Source: Tsuneonella aeria (lineage in GTDB: Bacteria > Pseudomonadota > Alphaproteobacteria > Sphingomonadales > Sphingomonadaceae). Taken from it: 64,000 bases of DNA. The position numbers were made by a program, and so were the translations under genes. Below the pieces are notes generated by a model that did no database searches, had not been told where the DNA came from, and saw nothing but the letters and a program-made list of their open reading frames with translations. The first letter of the stretch is position 1. Every line of letters begins with the position of its first letter. Below are positions 27,763 through 36,698 of this stretch, piece after piece. The stretch lies in assembly GCF_009827495.1 (NCBI RefSeq), contig NZ_WTZA01000001.1, forward strand, positions 186,001 through 250,000, read 5' to 3'.

Positions 27763-28353
27763 ATGGCAAGGCGGACGGAAAGCTCCGACGGCGTGACGAT
27801 CATCAAGAAGTACGCCAACCGGCGGCTCTATAACACGGCGTCTTCCAGCTACATCACGCTCGACGATCTTGCGAAGATGACGCGCGACGGGGTGGAGTTC
27901 CGGGTCCTCGACGCCAAGACGGGCGAGGAAATCACCCATTCCATCCTTACCCAGATCATCATGGAAGAAGAAGCGAGCGGGGAGCAGATGCTGCCGGTCA
28001 GCTTTTTGCGCCAGCTCATTTCGATGTACGGCAATTCGATGCAGGCGATGATGCCGGGCTACCTCGACGCGATGATGGCAAACTTCCGCGACAACCAGAC
28101 GAAGTTGCAGGATGCATTCCAAGGGGGGGGCGGGGCCAATCCGCTGGCCCGCATTGCCGAAACGAACCTTGCCATGATGCGCGCGGCCACCGAAGCGCTC
28201 GTGCCGCGCCGGGGGGATGCAGCGGGAACAGCCTCCACCGCGAAACCGGTTGAGCCCGAAGCGCCCGCTGGAGACGATGGCCGCGACGAACTGGCCGAAC
28301 TGCGCGCGCAGATGGCCGCCATGCAGAAAAAGCTCGACGCGCTTGGCAAATGA
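27763..28353 (+). CDS. phaR: Polyhydroxyalkanoate synthesis repressor PhaR
   Basis: Transcriptional repressor of 196 residues that binds PHA granules and controls phasin and PHA genes. The N-terminal PHB/PHA accumulation DNA-binding domain is clear: IIKKYANRRLYNTASSSYITLDDLAKM (about 12-38). A central region with many Met and Gln follows, then a low-complexity Pro/Ala stretch and a C-terminal coiled coil (ELAELRAQMAAMQKKLDAL). ATG 27763 is preferred; the frame can be extended to 27721. No PHA synthase gene lies in this window. Dyads upstream suggest self-control. Confidence 0.92.
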   Translation: MARRTESSDGVTIIKKYANRRLYNTASSSYITLDDLAKMTRDGVEFRVLDAKTGEEITHSILTQIIMEEEASGEQMLPVSFLRQLISMYGNSMQAMMPGYLDAMMANFRDNQTKLQDAFQGGGGANPLARIAETNLAMMRAATEALVPRRGDAAGTASTAKPVEPEAPAGDDGRDELAELRAQMAAMQKKLDALGK

Positions 28354-28416
28354 TCGGCCCGGCCGGTAGGGCGCGCGCCGCGACAAAAATAGACGACAAC
28401 CGAAAGACCGATTCCA

Positions 28417-29958
28417 GTGTCCCAGATTCGCCATGCCTTGTCGGTCAAACGCGCCGACGACTTCGCCCAATGGTACCAGGAGGTGATCTCCGCCGCGGAC
28501 ATGGCCGAGGAATCGGGCGTGCGCGGATGCATGGTCATCAAGCCATGGGGTTACGGCATCTGGGAACGGATCCAGCGCCTGCTTGACGACCGGATCAAGG
28601 CGGCGGGACACGACAACGCCTATTTCCCCCTGTTCATCCCCTTGCGGAATTTCGAACGCGAGGCGGAACATGTCGAAGGCTTCGCCAAGGAGATGGCGGT
28701 CGTCACCCATCACCGCCTGATCGCGGATGGCAATGGCGGGCTGGTGCCGGATCCCGATGCCAGGCTGGAAGAACCGCTGGTCGTGCGCCCGACATCGGAA
28801 ACCATCATCGGCGATGCCATGGCGCGCTGGGTGCAGTCCTGGCGGGACCTGCCACTCAAGCTCAACCAGTGGGCCAACGTCGTGCGCTGGGAGATGCGCA
28901 CGCGGATGTTCCTGCGCACCAGCGAATTCCTCTGGCAGGAAGGGCACACGGCGCACGAAACTGCCGAACAGGCGCGAGAGCACACGCTCCGCATGCTGGA
29001 AGTCTATCGCGCCTGCGCGGAAGACGATCTTGCGCTGCCTGTGATCGCTGGCGAGAAGCCCGAGAACGAACGCTTCCCCGGCGCTGTCGAGACCTGGTCG
29101 ATCGAGGCGATGATGCAGGATGGCAAGGCGCTTCAGGCCGGCACCAGCCACTACCTGGGCACCAATTTCGCAAAGGCCAGCGGAATCCGCTTCCAGAATC
29201 GCGAGGGTACGCAGCAGCTGGCGCACACCACCAGCTGGGGCGTCTCCACGCGCATGATCGGCGGCGTGATCATGGTGCACGGCGATGACGACGGGCTGAA
29301 AGTGCCGCCCGCCATCGCCCCGTGGCAGGTCGTGATCGTGCCCATGTTGCGCGAAGACGACGGCGACGCCGCGCTGCTGGCGTATTGCGATGATCTGCGC
29401 GCCCGGCTCGTCGCCTCGCGCGCGCTGGGCGAACCCGTCCGCGCCCTGCTGGACGACAAGCCGGGGAAAGCGGCTGCCAAAAGGTGGGACTGGGTCCGCA
29501 AGGGCGCGCCGCTGATCGTGGAGGTCGGCCCCCGCGACATGGCGGACGGCAAGGTCAGCCTGCTGCGCCGCGATGCGCTGTGGGCCGATAACGGCAAGCC
29601 GGCATTCGAGGCACCGTCCGTGGACGAGGTCGTCTCGTCGATCCCGGGAATGCTCGAAACGATGCAGTCCTCGCTGCTGGCCCATGCCGCGGCGGAGCGC
29701 GATGCCCGGATCACCCGCGGTGTTGCCGACTGGTCCCAGGTCGAAGCGGCATTTGCCGACGGCGTGAAGAACCCCGGCTGGATCGAGATTCAATGGTCGA
29801 AGCCAACCGGAGCCACGCTCGATGGGATCGTCGAACGTCTGAAGGCGCTGAAGCTGACGCTGCGCAATGTCCCGCAAGGCAGCGCGGCGGCGGACGGTAC
29901 GTGCATCTTCACAGGCGACCCCGCCGTGGAAAGGGTCCTGGTCGCGCGCGCTTACTGA
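28417..29958 (+). CDS. proS: Prolyl-tRNA synthetase, archaeal/eukaryote-type
   Basis: Class II synthetase of 513 residues that charges tRNA-Pro. It resembles the archaeal/eukaryotic ProRS form: the N-terminus goes straight into the catalytic core (VKRADDFAQWYQEVI, MVIKPWGYGIWERIQ). The class II motifs include VVRPTSETI, VVRWEMRTRMFLRTSEFLWQEGHTAH and the late HTTSWGVSTRMIGG. An anticodon-binding domain and a zinc-domain-like C-terminus follow. The bacterial-type INS editing insertion is absent, so Ala-tRNA-Pro clearance must come from a separate protein if it occurs. Start is GTG 28417, which gives the correct N-terminus. Confidence 0.94.
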   Translation: MSQIRHALSVKRADDFAQWYQEVISAADMAEESGVRGCMVIKPWGYGIWERIQRLLDDRIKAAGHDNAYFPLFIPLRNFEREAEHVEGFAKEMAVVTHHRLIADGNGGLVPDPDARLEEPLVVRPTSETIIGDAMARWVQSWRDLPLKLNQWANVVRWEMRTRMFLRTSEFLWQEGHTAHETAEQAREHTLRMLEVYRACAEDDLALPVIAGEKPENERFPGAVETWSIEAMMQDGKALQAGTSHYLGTNFAKASGIRFQNREGTQQLAHTTSWGVSTRMIGGVIMVHGDDDGLKVPPAIAPWQVVIVPMLREDDGDAALLAYCDDLRARLVASRALGEPVRALLDDKPGKAAAKRWDWVRKGAPLIVEVGPRDMADGKVSLLRRDALWADNGKPAFEAPSVDEVVSSIPGMLETMQSSLLAHAAAERDARITRGVADWSQVEAAFADGVKNPGWIEIQWSKPTGATLDGIVERLKALKLTLRNVPQGSAAADGTCIFTGDPAVERVLVARAY

Positions 29959-30077
29959 CGGCTGGGCGCGTCAACGGTAGCTGAGGTTTCCCCGCGAGCC
30001 GTGCCGGGATCGGCGTTCGCGCCGCTCACCAAAGGCGAAGGGTGACAAGCCCCTGGGCGCGCCCCATATCTCCTCCC

Positions 30078-32354
30078 ATGAATTCACGTCACCAGAACGG
30101 TATGCCCAGCCGGGCGCAGATCCTCGAATTTTTGCAGACCAGCGAATCGACTGCCGGCAAGCGGGAGATCGCCAAGGCCTTCGGCCTGAAGGGGCACGAG
30201 AAGATCGCGCTCAAGGCGCTGCTCAAGGACATGGCGGAAGAAGGTCTGATCGATGGCCGCAAGACCGCTTATCACCGCATGGGCGGCGTGCCGAAGGTCA
30301 CAGTTCTGCGTGTCGCGGAGATCGAGGATGGGGAAGCCTATGCCATTCCCGACGCCTGGAGCCCGGACGACGCGACGCCGCCGCCGCGGCTGCGCGTGGT
30401 TGAAGGCAAGAAGGGGAAGAACGGCAATCGGCTCCCCGCACTGAAGGTTGGCGACCGCATCCTGGCCCGGACGGAGGAAACCGGGCGCGGATGGCGGGCG
30501 CATCCGATGAAGAAGCTGGCCGCCCGTACCGAGGGGTTGATGGGGGTGGTGGAGATCGACGGCGCGGGCAAGGGCTGGCTCGCCCCCGTGGACAAGCGGG
30601 TGCGCACGTCCTCGCCCATTGCCGACATGGGCGGGGCCGCAGAAGGGCAACTCGTGATTGCCGAACCCGCGGGCAAGTCGCCCCGCGCCGGGGTGAACGT
30701 GGTGGAGGTGATCGGCGACCCGCTGGCGCCCAAGGCATTCAGCCTGATCGCCATCGCCAAGCACGGCATCCCGCACGTGTTCCCCGACGCCGCGATAGAG
30801 GAAGCGGAACGGGCGGCCGCCTTGCCCCTTTCGGCCGATCACCGCGAGGACCTGCGCGCCGTGCCCATCGTCGCCATCGATCCTGCCGACGCGCGTGACC
30901 ATGACGACGCGATCTGGGCGGAGCCTGACGGCAACGGCGGCTACCGCGCGATCGTCGCCATCGCCGACGTCAGCTTCTACGTCCGGCCGGGCGGCCAGCT
31001 CGACCGCGAGGCGCGCAAACGCGGCAATTCGGTCTACTTCCCCGACCGGGTCGTGCCGATGCTTCCCGAAGTGTTGAGCGCCGACGTCTGCAGCCTGAAG
31101 GAAGGCGTGGACCGCGCCGCGATGGCCTGCCACTTGCGCATTTCGCCCGAAGGCAAGGTGACGAGTTGGCGCTTTACCCGGGCGCTGGTACGCATCGCGC
31201 ACAATATCGCGTATGAAGACGCGCAGGCCGCCATCGATGCGGGCGATGCGCCGGAACACCTGGCGAACCTGTGGGGGGCATGGGCGCTGCTCGCGGCCGC
31301 GCGCGCCGCGCGCGATCCGCTGGAGCTGGAGCTACCGGAGCGCCAGGTCCGGCTGGACGAGGAGGGGAAGATCTCCGAAATCCGCGTGCGTGAACGGCTG
31401 GATGCGCACCGCGTCGTGGAAGATTTCATGATCGCCGCCAACGTGGCCGCGGCCAAGGCGCTGGAGGCCAAGACCGCGCCGGTCGTCTATCGCGTGCACG
31501 AAGTTCCCGGGCGCGAGAAGCTCGTCGCACTGCGCGAATACATGAAAACGTTCGGCCACAGCCTCGCGCTGGGTCAGGTGGTGACGCCGGGCCTGTTCAA
31601 CCGAATGCTGAAGGACATCGCTGACGAAAGCGAGAAGGCTCAGGTGATGGAGGCGGTGCTTCGCAGCCAGACACAGGCCTATTATGGGCCCGAGAACGCC
31701 GGGCACTTCGGTCTCGCGCTCGGCTCTTACGCGCATTTCACCTCGCCGATCCGCCGCTATGCCGACCTGCTGGTCCACCGCGCGCTGGTCGACGCCTACA
31801 AGCTGGAGCAGCCGGCACCGACGGGCGGCCTCCCCGACAGCAGCGGCCTCGCCGACCGCGACCGCGCCGATCTGTCCAAGGTGTCGGACGCCATCAGCAA
31901 GGCGGAGCGCCGGGCGATGGAAGCGGAGCGCGAGACGATCGACCGCTACGTCGCGGCATGGCTCGCCAGCCGGGTGGGCGAAGTGTTCGAAACCCGCATC
32001 ACCGGGGTGCAGAGCTTCGGCTTCTTCGCCACCATCGTCGGCCTGGGCGGCGACGGGTTGGTGCCCGTCTCGACGCTGGGGCAGGAGTATTTCTCCTACG
32101 ACGAAGGCGCGCAGCGGCTGGTCGGCGGCGACAGCGGCACGACCTATGCGCCGGGCGATCGGCTGGAACTGCGGCTGGCGGAGGCCAATCCCCTCACCGG
32201 GGCGCTGAAGTTCGAGCTGCCGGGCGGCGAAGGCCGGATCGAACCGCGCGGCGCGCGCCCGGCGCCCAAGGTGCGGGCGAAACCCGCCAGCGGCCCCATG
32301 CAGGGCAAGCGCGGCAGGCCGGGCAACATCCGCCACCAGGGCCGCAAGCGCTAG
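30078..32354 (+). CDS. rnr: Ribonuclease R
   Basis: Processive 3'-5' exoribonuclease of 758 residues able to degrade structured RNA. An N-terminal winged-helix segment (about 8-75), cold-shock/OB regions and the RNB domain with the catalytic Asp cluster DPADARDHDDAIW are visible, plus the HFTSPIRRYADLLVHR motif. A C-terminal S1 domain (GEVFETRITGVQSFGFFATI) and a basic tail end the protein. Three in-frame starts exist: GTG 30042, ATG 30078 and ATG 30102. ATG 30078 is chosen as the first ATG. The neighbouring universal stress gene is convergent with a 13-base gap. Confidence 0.95.
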   Translation: MNSRHQNGMPSRAQILEFLQTSESTAGKREIAKAFGLKGHEKIALKALLKDMAEEGLIDGRKTAYHRMGGVPKVTVLRVAEIEDGEAYAIPDAWSPDDATPPPRLRVVEGKKGKNGNRLPALKVGDRILARTEETGRGWRAHPMKKLAARTEGLMGVVEIDGAGKGWLAPVDKRVRTSSPIADMGGAAEGQLVIAEPAGKSPRAGVNVVEVIGDPLAPKAFSLIAIAKHGIPHVFPDAAIEEAERAAALPLSADHREDLRAVPIVAIDPADARDHDDAIWAEPDGNGGYRAIVAIADVSFYVRPGGQLDREARKRGNSVYFPDRVVPMLPEVLSADVCSLKEGVDRAAMACHLRISPEGKVTSWRFTRALVRIAHNIAYEDAQAAIDAGDAPEHLANLWGAWALLAAARAARDPLELELPERQVRLDEEGKISEIRVRERLDAHRVVEDFMIAANVAAAKALEAKTAPVVYRVHEVPGREKLVALREYMKTFGHSLALGQVVTPGLFNRMLKDIADESEKAQVMEAVLRSQTQAYYGPENAGHFGLALGSYAHFTSPIRRYADLLVHRALVDAYKLEQPAPTGGLPDSSGLADRDRADLSKVSDAISKAERRAMEAERETIDRYVAAWLASRVGEVFETRITGVQSFGFFATIVGLGGDGLVPVSTLGQEYFSYDEGAQRLVGGDSGTTYAPGDRLELRLAEANPLTGALKFELPGGEGRIEPRGARPAPKVRAKPASGPMQGKRGRPGNIRHQGRKR

Positions 32355-32367
32355 GCGCCGCGGCCGG

Positions 32368-32820
32368 TCAGCTCAGCCGGTCGATGTCCTCGTCGCTCAA
32401 GCCGCCGGGGACGACGAACAGAGGGCAGGGCAAGTGCCCGGCATGGGCGGAAAAGTGGTTGACCAGCGGACCTGGCCCGCCATCGGCAGCGGCGCCAAGG
32501 ACAAGCGCGGCCACCTCCGCGTGGTCGGCCAGGTAATCGCGGATCACGCCCTGCGCGTCGCCCGTGCGCACCGCGATCACGGGCATCTTGCCGCTTTCGG
32601 CGAAGATCGATCCGGCCGCGCTGCTGGCGACCATCTCGGCCCGGTCGTATGCCTCCTGCTCTATCGTGGCCTGGACGCCGCCGAACGCATTGAAGTTTTC
32701 GCGTGGGACCAGGGCAAGGATGTGCACCGTCCCCCCGGTCTTCATCGCGCGGCGGCTGGCAAAGCGCAGCGCGCGCCGCGCCTCGTCCGTTTCGTCCATG
32801 ATCACCAGATAGACGCGCAT
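32368..32820 (-). CDS. Universal stress protein (UspA family)
   Basis: Cytoplasmic protein of 150 residues with the Rossmann-like Usp fold. It opens with MRVYLVIMDETDEARRALRFA and carries ADHAEVAALVLGAAADGG and PLFVVPGGLSDED, near where Usp proteins place the GxxG-(S/T) nucleotide-binding loop. That loop is imperfect, so nucleotide binding is uncertain. Start at ATG 32820; the frame beyond it crosses into the E2 gene on the other strand and is shadow. Divergent from the pyruvate dehydrogenase E2 gene. Confidence 0.8.
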   Translation of the reverse strand: MRVYLVIMDETDEARRALRFASRRAMKTGGTVHILALVPRENFNAFGGVQATIEQEAYDRAEMVASSAAGSIFAESGKMPVIAVRTGDAQGVIRDYLADHAEVAALVLGAAADGGPGPLVNHFSAHAGHLPCPLFVVPGGLSDEDIDRLS

Positions 32821-32950
32821 CGATCCCAACCCCCTGCGCTTGCGGGCGCGGGCGGAATATCGGCGCAAATCGTTATCAGGGCAAGCGGCTTGCCCGGACG
32901 CTACGGCTTTGCCAAAGCGGGCATCGATCCCGCCTGAGTGAAGGACAGCC

Positions 32951-34264
32951 ATGCCCACCCCGATCAAGATGCCCGCCCTTTCGCCGACGATGGAAGAAGG
33001 CACGCTTGCCCGCTGGCTGGTGAAGGAAGGCGACACGGTCAGCGCGGGCGATGTCATGGCCGAAATCGAGACAGACAAGGCGACGATGGAATTCGAAGCG
33101 GTGGACGAAGGGACCATCGCCAAGATCGAGGTGCCCGAAGGCACCGAGGGCGTGAAGGTCGGCACCGTCATCGCGATGCTTGCGGGCGAAGGCGAGGATG
33201 CGTCGGCCCCTGCACCCGAGGCCGCGAAGCCGTCTCCCCCTCAGGAGAAGGAGCTGGACGAGGGGAACGCGGCACGCTCTCCCACGCCCGCGCCGGCCCC
33301 CTCTCCTTCCGTCGGCAAGCCGGCTCCCGCCTCCCCCCCTTCCGGTGGAGAAGGCAAGGCCCGCATCATCGCATCCCCGCTCGCCAGGCGGATCGCCGAG
33401 CAGAATGGCGTCGACCTCGCGAGTGTGCAGGGCACCGGCCCTAACGGCCGTATCGTAAGAGCCGACGTTGAAGGCGCGAAACCGGCTGGCGCGCTGACCG
33501 CTCCGGCCCCGGCAGCGCAGGCTTCGGCCGCTTCGACACCGGCGCCGGCCGCCACGCCGGCGCCCGACTTCGGCATTCCGTTCGAGGCGGAGAAGCTCAA
33601 CAACGTCCGCAAGACGATCGCGCGCCGCCTGGTGGAAGCCAAGCAAACCGTCCCGCACTTCTACCTCACCATGGACGTGCGGCTCGATGCCTTGCTCAAG
33701 CTGCGCGCAGAGCTGAACGCGGCGCTGGAACCGCAAGGTGTCAAGCTCTCGGTCAACGACATGCTGATCAAGGCGCTTGCCAAGGCGCTACTGCTGACGC
33801 CCAAGGCCAACGTCAGCTTCGCCGGTGATGAACTGCGCAAATATTCCCGCGCCGACATCTCGGTCGCGGTCGCCGCGCCGTCCGGCCTCATCACCCCGAT
33901 CGTGATCGACGCGGGCAGCAAGTCCATCAGCGCCATCGCCGCCGAGATGAAGGGGCTGGTGGACAAGGCGCGCGAGGGCAAGCTGCAGCCGCACGAATAT
34001 CAGGGCGGCACGGCCAGCCTCTCCAACCTGGGCATGTATGGGATCAAGCAGTTCGACGCGGTGATCAACCCGCCGCAAGGCATGATCATGGCGATCGGCG
34101 CGGGCGAGAAGCGCCCCTATGTAGTCGACGACGCGCTCGCCATCGCCACCGTGATGAGCGCCACCGGCAGCTTCGACCACCGCGCAATCGACGGCGCCGA
34201 CGGGGCTGAACTGATGAGCGCGTTCAAGGCGCTGGTGGAGGCGCCGCTGGGATTGGTGGCTTGA
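32951..34264 (+). CDS. pdhC: Pyruvate dehydrogenase E2 (dihydrolipoamide acetyltransferase)
   Basis: Core subunit of the pyruvate dehydrogenase complex, 437 residues. It has one N-terminal lipoyl domain with the lipoylated Lys at 43 ([12 protein letters not shown]), a long Ala/Pro/Ser-rich linker (about 80-135), the peripheral-subunit-binding domain ([16 protein letters not shown] ... GTGPNGRI), a second Ala/Pro linker and the acetyltransferase domain. The active-site [15 protein letters not shown] lies near the end. GAAGGA precedes ATG 32951. The E3 gene lpdA lies 760 bases downstream. The E2 linker contains sequence resembling the short palindromic element found before lpdA. Confidence 0.95.
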   Translation: MPTPIKMPALSPTMEEGTLARWLVKEGDTVSAGDVMAEIETDKATMEFEAVDEGTIAKIEVPEGTEGVKVGTVIAMLAGEGEDASAPAPEAAKPSPPQEKELDEGNAARSPTPAPAPSPSVGKPAPASPPSGGEGKARIIASPLARRIAEQNGVDLASVQGTGPNGRIVRADVEGAKPAGALTAPAPAAQASAASTPAPAATPAPDFGIPFEAEKLNNVRKTIARRLVEAKQTVPHFYLTMDVRLDALLKLRAELNAALEPQGVKLSVNDMLIKALAKALLLTPKANVSFAGDELRKYSRADISVAVAAPSGLITPIVIDAGSKSISAIAAEMKGLVDKAREGKLQPHEYQGGTASLSNLGMYGIKQFDAVINPPQGMIMAIGAGEKRPYVVDDALAIATVMSATGSFDHRAIDGADGAELMSAFKALVEAPLGLVA

Positions 34265-34605
34265 TGGCGCCGAGCAATTGGCAGGAATGGGTCGCTTGGG
34301 CGGGCATTGTCATTCCGCTTGCTGTACTCGCTTGGACGGCTTGGAAGTTCACGGCTGACCGATCAGAGCAGCGCAAGCATCGGCGGTGCGAGCATTTTTT
34401 CTCGGTCACCGACAAAATAGCCCAATCCGAAGGGAGTTTACTCTCAAGGGTTGCAGCACTCTACGAGTTACGCCGGTTTCCTGAGTATTCCGAAGTCATC
34501 GTTCGGATGACCGAGGCTCCCGAAATCGTTGGGGGTGGTAGAGCGAAAGCTGTTCTCCAGCAGGAGTTTCGCCTTACCCAAGAGGCGATGAAGAAGGATG
34601 CCTGA
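34264..34605 (+). CDS. Uncharacterised single-pass membrane protein, AT-richer
   Basis: Open frame of 113 residues that I cannot assign to a family. One N-terminal hydrophobic segment (about 9-27, WVAWAGIVIPLAVLAWTAW) is followed by a basic, soluble part (KFTADRSEQRKHRRCEHFF) and a helical C-terminus. The topology suggests a membrane anchor with a cytoplasmic tail. Codon use is less GC-biased than in pdhC or lpdA. Its ATG overlaps the pdhC stop by one base and its end overlaps the thioesterase start by eight bases, so it is wired into the operon although it looks foreign. Possibly an insertion between pdhC and the thioesterase. Confidence 0.6.
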   Translation: MAPSNWQEWVAWAGIVIPLAVLAWTAWKFTADRSEQRKHRRCEHFFSVTDKIAQSEGSLLSRVAALYELRRFPEYSEVIVRMTEAPEIVGGGRAKAVLQQEFRLTQEAMKKDA

Positions 34606-34966
34606 CCGCGACCCCCTCATCCGCGTCACCGCCATGCCGGCGGATACCAATCCCTATGGTGGGGTGTTCGGCGGGTGGCTGATGAGCCAGATGGCGCTCG
34701 GCGCCGGATCGCTGGCGAGCAGGGTGGGGAAGGGCAAGGCAGTGGTCGTCTCGGCGACCGACTTCGCGTTTCCCGGCGCGATGGCGGTGGGGGACGAGCT
34801 CAGCGTTTATTGCGAGATCGCCGCGACTGGCACTACCTCGCTGACCATCACCGCCGAGGGCATCGCGCGCGAGCGCAACGGCGAGGCGACGGTCAAGGTG
34901 GCGCAAGGCACGTTCAAGTTCGTGCTGCTCGATGAGAATGACCGACCGCGCGAGGTGGCGCTGTGA
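34598..34966 (+). CDS. Acyl-CoA thioesterase, hotdog fold
   Basis: Hotdog-fold protein of 122 residues of the YciA/acyl-CoA hydrolase group. VTAMPADTNPYGGVFGGWLMSQM matches the family N-terminus, where Asn/Asp and the GGVFGGWLM helix bind the substrate thioester. KAVVVSATDFAFPGAMAVGDELS forms the central strands. It probably hydrolyses acyl-CoA in the cytosol; chain-length preference cannot be told. It overlaps the orphan membrane gene by eight bases and lies between the E2 and E3 genes of pyruvate dehydrogenase, which suggests a link to acetyl-CoA metabolism. Confidence 0.85.
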   Translation: MPDRDPLIRVTAMPADTNPYGGVFGGWLMSQMALGAGSLASRVGKGKAVVVSATDFAFPGAMAVGDELSVYCEIAATGTTSLTITAEGIARERNGEATVKVAQGTFKFVLLDENDRPREVAL

Positions 34967-34970
34967 CGCG

Positions 34971-35012
34971 GCCCCCTCTCCCCAACCCCTCTCCCGCAAG
35001 CGGAGAGAGGCT
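34971..35012 (+). repeat. REP-like palindromic element before lpdA
   Basis: A pyrimidine-rich stretch (CCCCCTCTCCCCAACCCC) leads into a hairpin: CCTCTC-CCGC-AA-GCGG-A-GAGAGG at 34988-35010, with one bulged A. CTTTT follows. This form, CCTCTCCCGCAAGCGG-like, recurs in many alphaproteobacterial intergenic regions. It could be a repeated extragenic palindrome, a weak terminator, or both. Only one clear copy is in this window. Confidence 0.55.
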
Positions 35013-35026
35013 TTTAGGAAAGACCC

Positions 35027-36442
35027 ATGGCTGACACTCAATACGACGTCATCGTGCTCGGCAGCGGGCCGGGCGGCTATGTCGCGGCGATCCGCTGCGC
35101 GCAGCTCGGTCTGAAAACCGCCATTGTCGAGCGGGAGCTGCTCGGCGGCATCTGCCTCAACTGGGGCTGCATCCCGACCAAGGCGCTGCTGCGATCGGCC
35201 GAGATCAAGCACTATATGGACCACGCCGCTGATTACGGCCTCAAGGTCGCCGGCGCGATCGAGGCTGACCTGGGCGCAGTCGTCAAGCGCAGCCGGGGAG
35301 TCGCCAAGCAGCTCAATGCCGGCGTCACCCACCTGATGAAGAAGAACAAGATCACAGTGCACATGGGCGAAGGCACTCTGACCGGCCCGACCTCGCTGAC
35401 CGTGAAAGCCGAGAAGGGCGAGGAGAAACTCACGGCCAAGCACGTGATCGTCGCCACCGGGGCCCGCGCGCGCGAATTGCCCTTCGCCAAGGCGGACGGC
35501 AAGCGCGTGTGGACCTATCGCCATGCGATGACCCCAGGCGAGATGCCGACCAAGCTGCTGGTCATCGGCAGCGGCGCGATCGGGATCGAATTCGCCAGCT
35601 TCTACAATGACATGGGTGCCCACGTGACCGTGGTCGAGATGCTCGACCGGATCGTGCCGGTGGAGGATGCCGACATCTCGGCCTTTCTCGAGAAGAGCCT
35701 GACCAAGCAGGGCATGACGATCATGACCGGCGCCGGTGTGGAGTCGCTCGAGGTCGGGGCGGACGGCGTGAAAGCGAAGATCAAGGCGAGGGACGGCAAT
35801 GTCTCTGAAGGCGAGTTCAGCCACGTCATCGTCGCGGTCGGCATCGTGCCGAACACCGAGAACATCGGGCTGGAAAAGCTCGCAGAGATGGACCGCGGGT
35901 TCATCCAGATCGATCCCTATGGCCGCACGAAGTCGAAGGGTCTGTGGGCCATCGGCGACTGCACGCCGGGCCCATGGCTAGCACACAAGGCCAGCCACGA
36001 AGGCGTCACCGCGGCAGAGGCGATCGCTCAGGAACTGGGCAACAAGGACGTCAACCCGCACCCGCTGGACCGCAACAACATCCCCGGCTGCACTTATTGC
36101 CACCCCCAAGTGGCATCGGTGGGCATGACGGAGGCCAAGGCCAGGGAGGCCGGCCATGAGGTGAAGGCGGGGACCTTCCCCTTTATCGGCAACGGCAAGG
36201 CCATCGCGCTCGGCGAGGCGGAGGGCTTCATCAAGACCGTCTTCGACGCCCGGACCGGCGAACTTCTGGGTGCGCACATGATCGGTGCGGAAGTGACCGA
36301 GCTCATCCAGGGCTACGTCGTAGGCAAGACGCTGGAGACAACCGAAAGCGAGCTGATGCAGAGCGTTTTCCCGCACCCGACGCTGAGCGAGATGATGCAC
36401 GAAAGCGTTCTCGCAGCGTACGGCCGGGCGCTGCATATCTGA
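35027..36442 (+). CDS. lpdA: Dihydrolipoamide dehydrogenase (E3)
   Basis: Flavoprotein of 471 residues that reoxidises the dihydrolipoyl groups of 2-oxoacid dehydrogenase complexes. The FAD-binding motif is VLGSGPGGYVAAIR (about 10-23). The redox disulphide is Cys 43/Cys 48 in GGICLNWGCIPTK. The NAD-binding GSGAIGIEFASFY, the second FAD motif GLWAIGDCT and the C-terminal HPTLSEMMHE active-site base are all present. AGGAAAG precedes ATG 35027. Its place after pdhC supports a role in pyruvate dehydrogenase. Confidence 0.97.
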   Translation: MADTQYDVIVLGSGPGGYVAAIRCAQLGLKTAIVERELLGGICLNWGCIPTKALLRSAEIKHYMDHAADYGLKVAGAIEADLGAVVKRSRGVAKQLNAGVTHLMKKNKITVHMGEGTLTGPTSLTVKAEKGEEKLTAKHVIVATGARARELPFAKADGKRVWTYRHAMTPGEMPTKLLVIGSGAIGIEFASFYNDMGAHVTVVEMLDRIVPVEDADISAFLEKSLTKQGMTIMTGAGVESLEVGADGVKAKIKARDGNVSEGEFSHVIVAVGIVPNTENIGLEKLAEMDRGFIQIDPYGRTKSKGLWAIGDCTPGPWLAHKASHEGVTAAEAIAQELGNKDVNPHPLDRNNIPGCTYCHPQVASVGMTEAKAREAGHEVKAGTFPFIGNGKAIALGEAEGFIKTVFDARTGELLGAHMIGAEVTELIQGYVVGKTLETTESELMQSVFPHPTLSEMMHESVLAAYGRALHI

Positions 36443-36535
36443 TCCGCCGCCGTTCGTCGCATAGCGCGGCAGATCGTCGCAAATTCCAGGAACGCCGGCG
36501 CATACGGAGCGCTTTGGTGTCGAGGAGCGACGACG

Positions 36536-36688
36536 ATGGAATTCGAACTGGACGAACGCTTGTTTGAACCTGTCGAGCCGCTCATCGAGCAGGACAAGGA
36601 TGCGGCGCACCCTATGCAGGAGAGCTACCGCGCGCCGCGCGTGGCGGACACGGCGATCGACATTCCAGAACAGGAAGCATGCTCCTGA
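36536..36688 (+). CDS. Small acidic protein of unknown function (50 aa)
   Basis: Fifty-codon open frame, ATG 36536 to TGA 36688. AGGAG lies eight bases upstream, one of the best ribosome-binding sites in the region. The peptide is acidic at the N-terminus (MEFELDERLFEPVEPL), more basic in the middle (ESYRAPRVADTA) and ends EQEACS, with its only Cys at residue 49. It has no signal peptide or membrane segment. It follows lpdA by 93 bases and is convergent with the pssE-like gene. I do not recognise it. A peptide precursor or a small regulatory protein are both possible, but no maturation enzymes are nearby. Confidence 0.5.
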   Translation: MEFELDERLFEPVEPLIEQDKDAAHPMQESYRAPRVADTAIDIPEQEACS

Positions 36689-36698
36689 CCCTCGCGGG

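Noticed and set aside
27724..29877. A 717-codon frame opposite phaR and proS
   Set aside because: Crosses two real genes on the other strand and shows no domain.
32879..32895. Inverted repeat GGGCAAG-CGG-CTTGCCC upstream of pdhC
   Set aside because: Short, GC-rich and without T-run or known regulator site; could be chance in GC-rich DNA.
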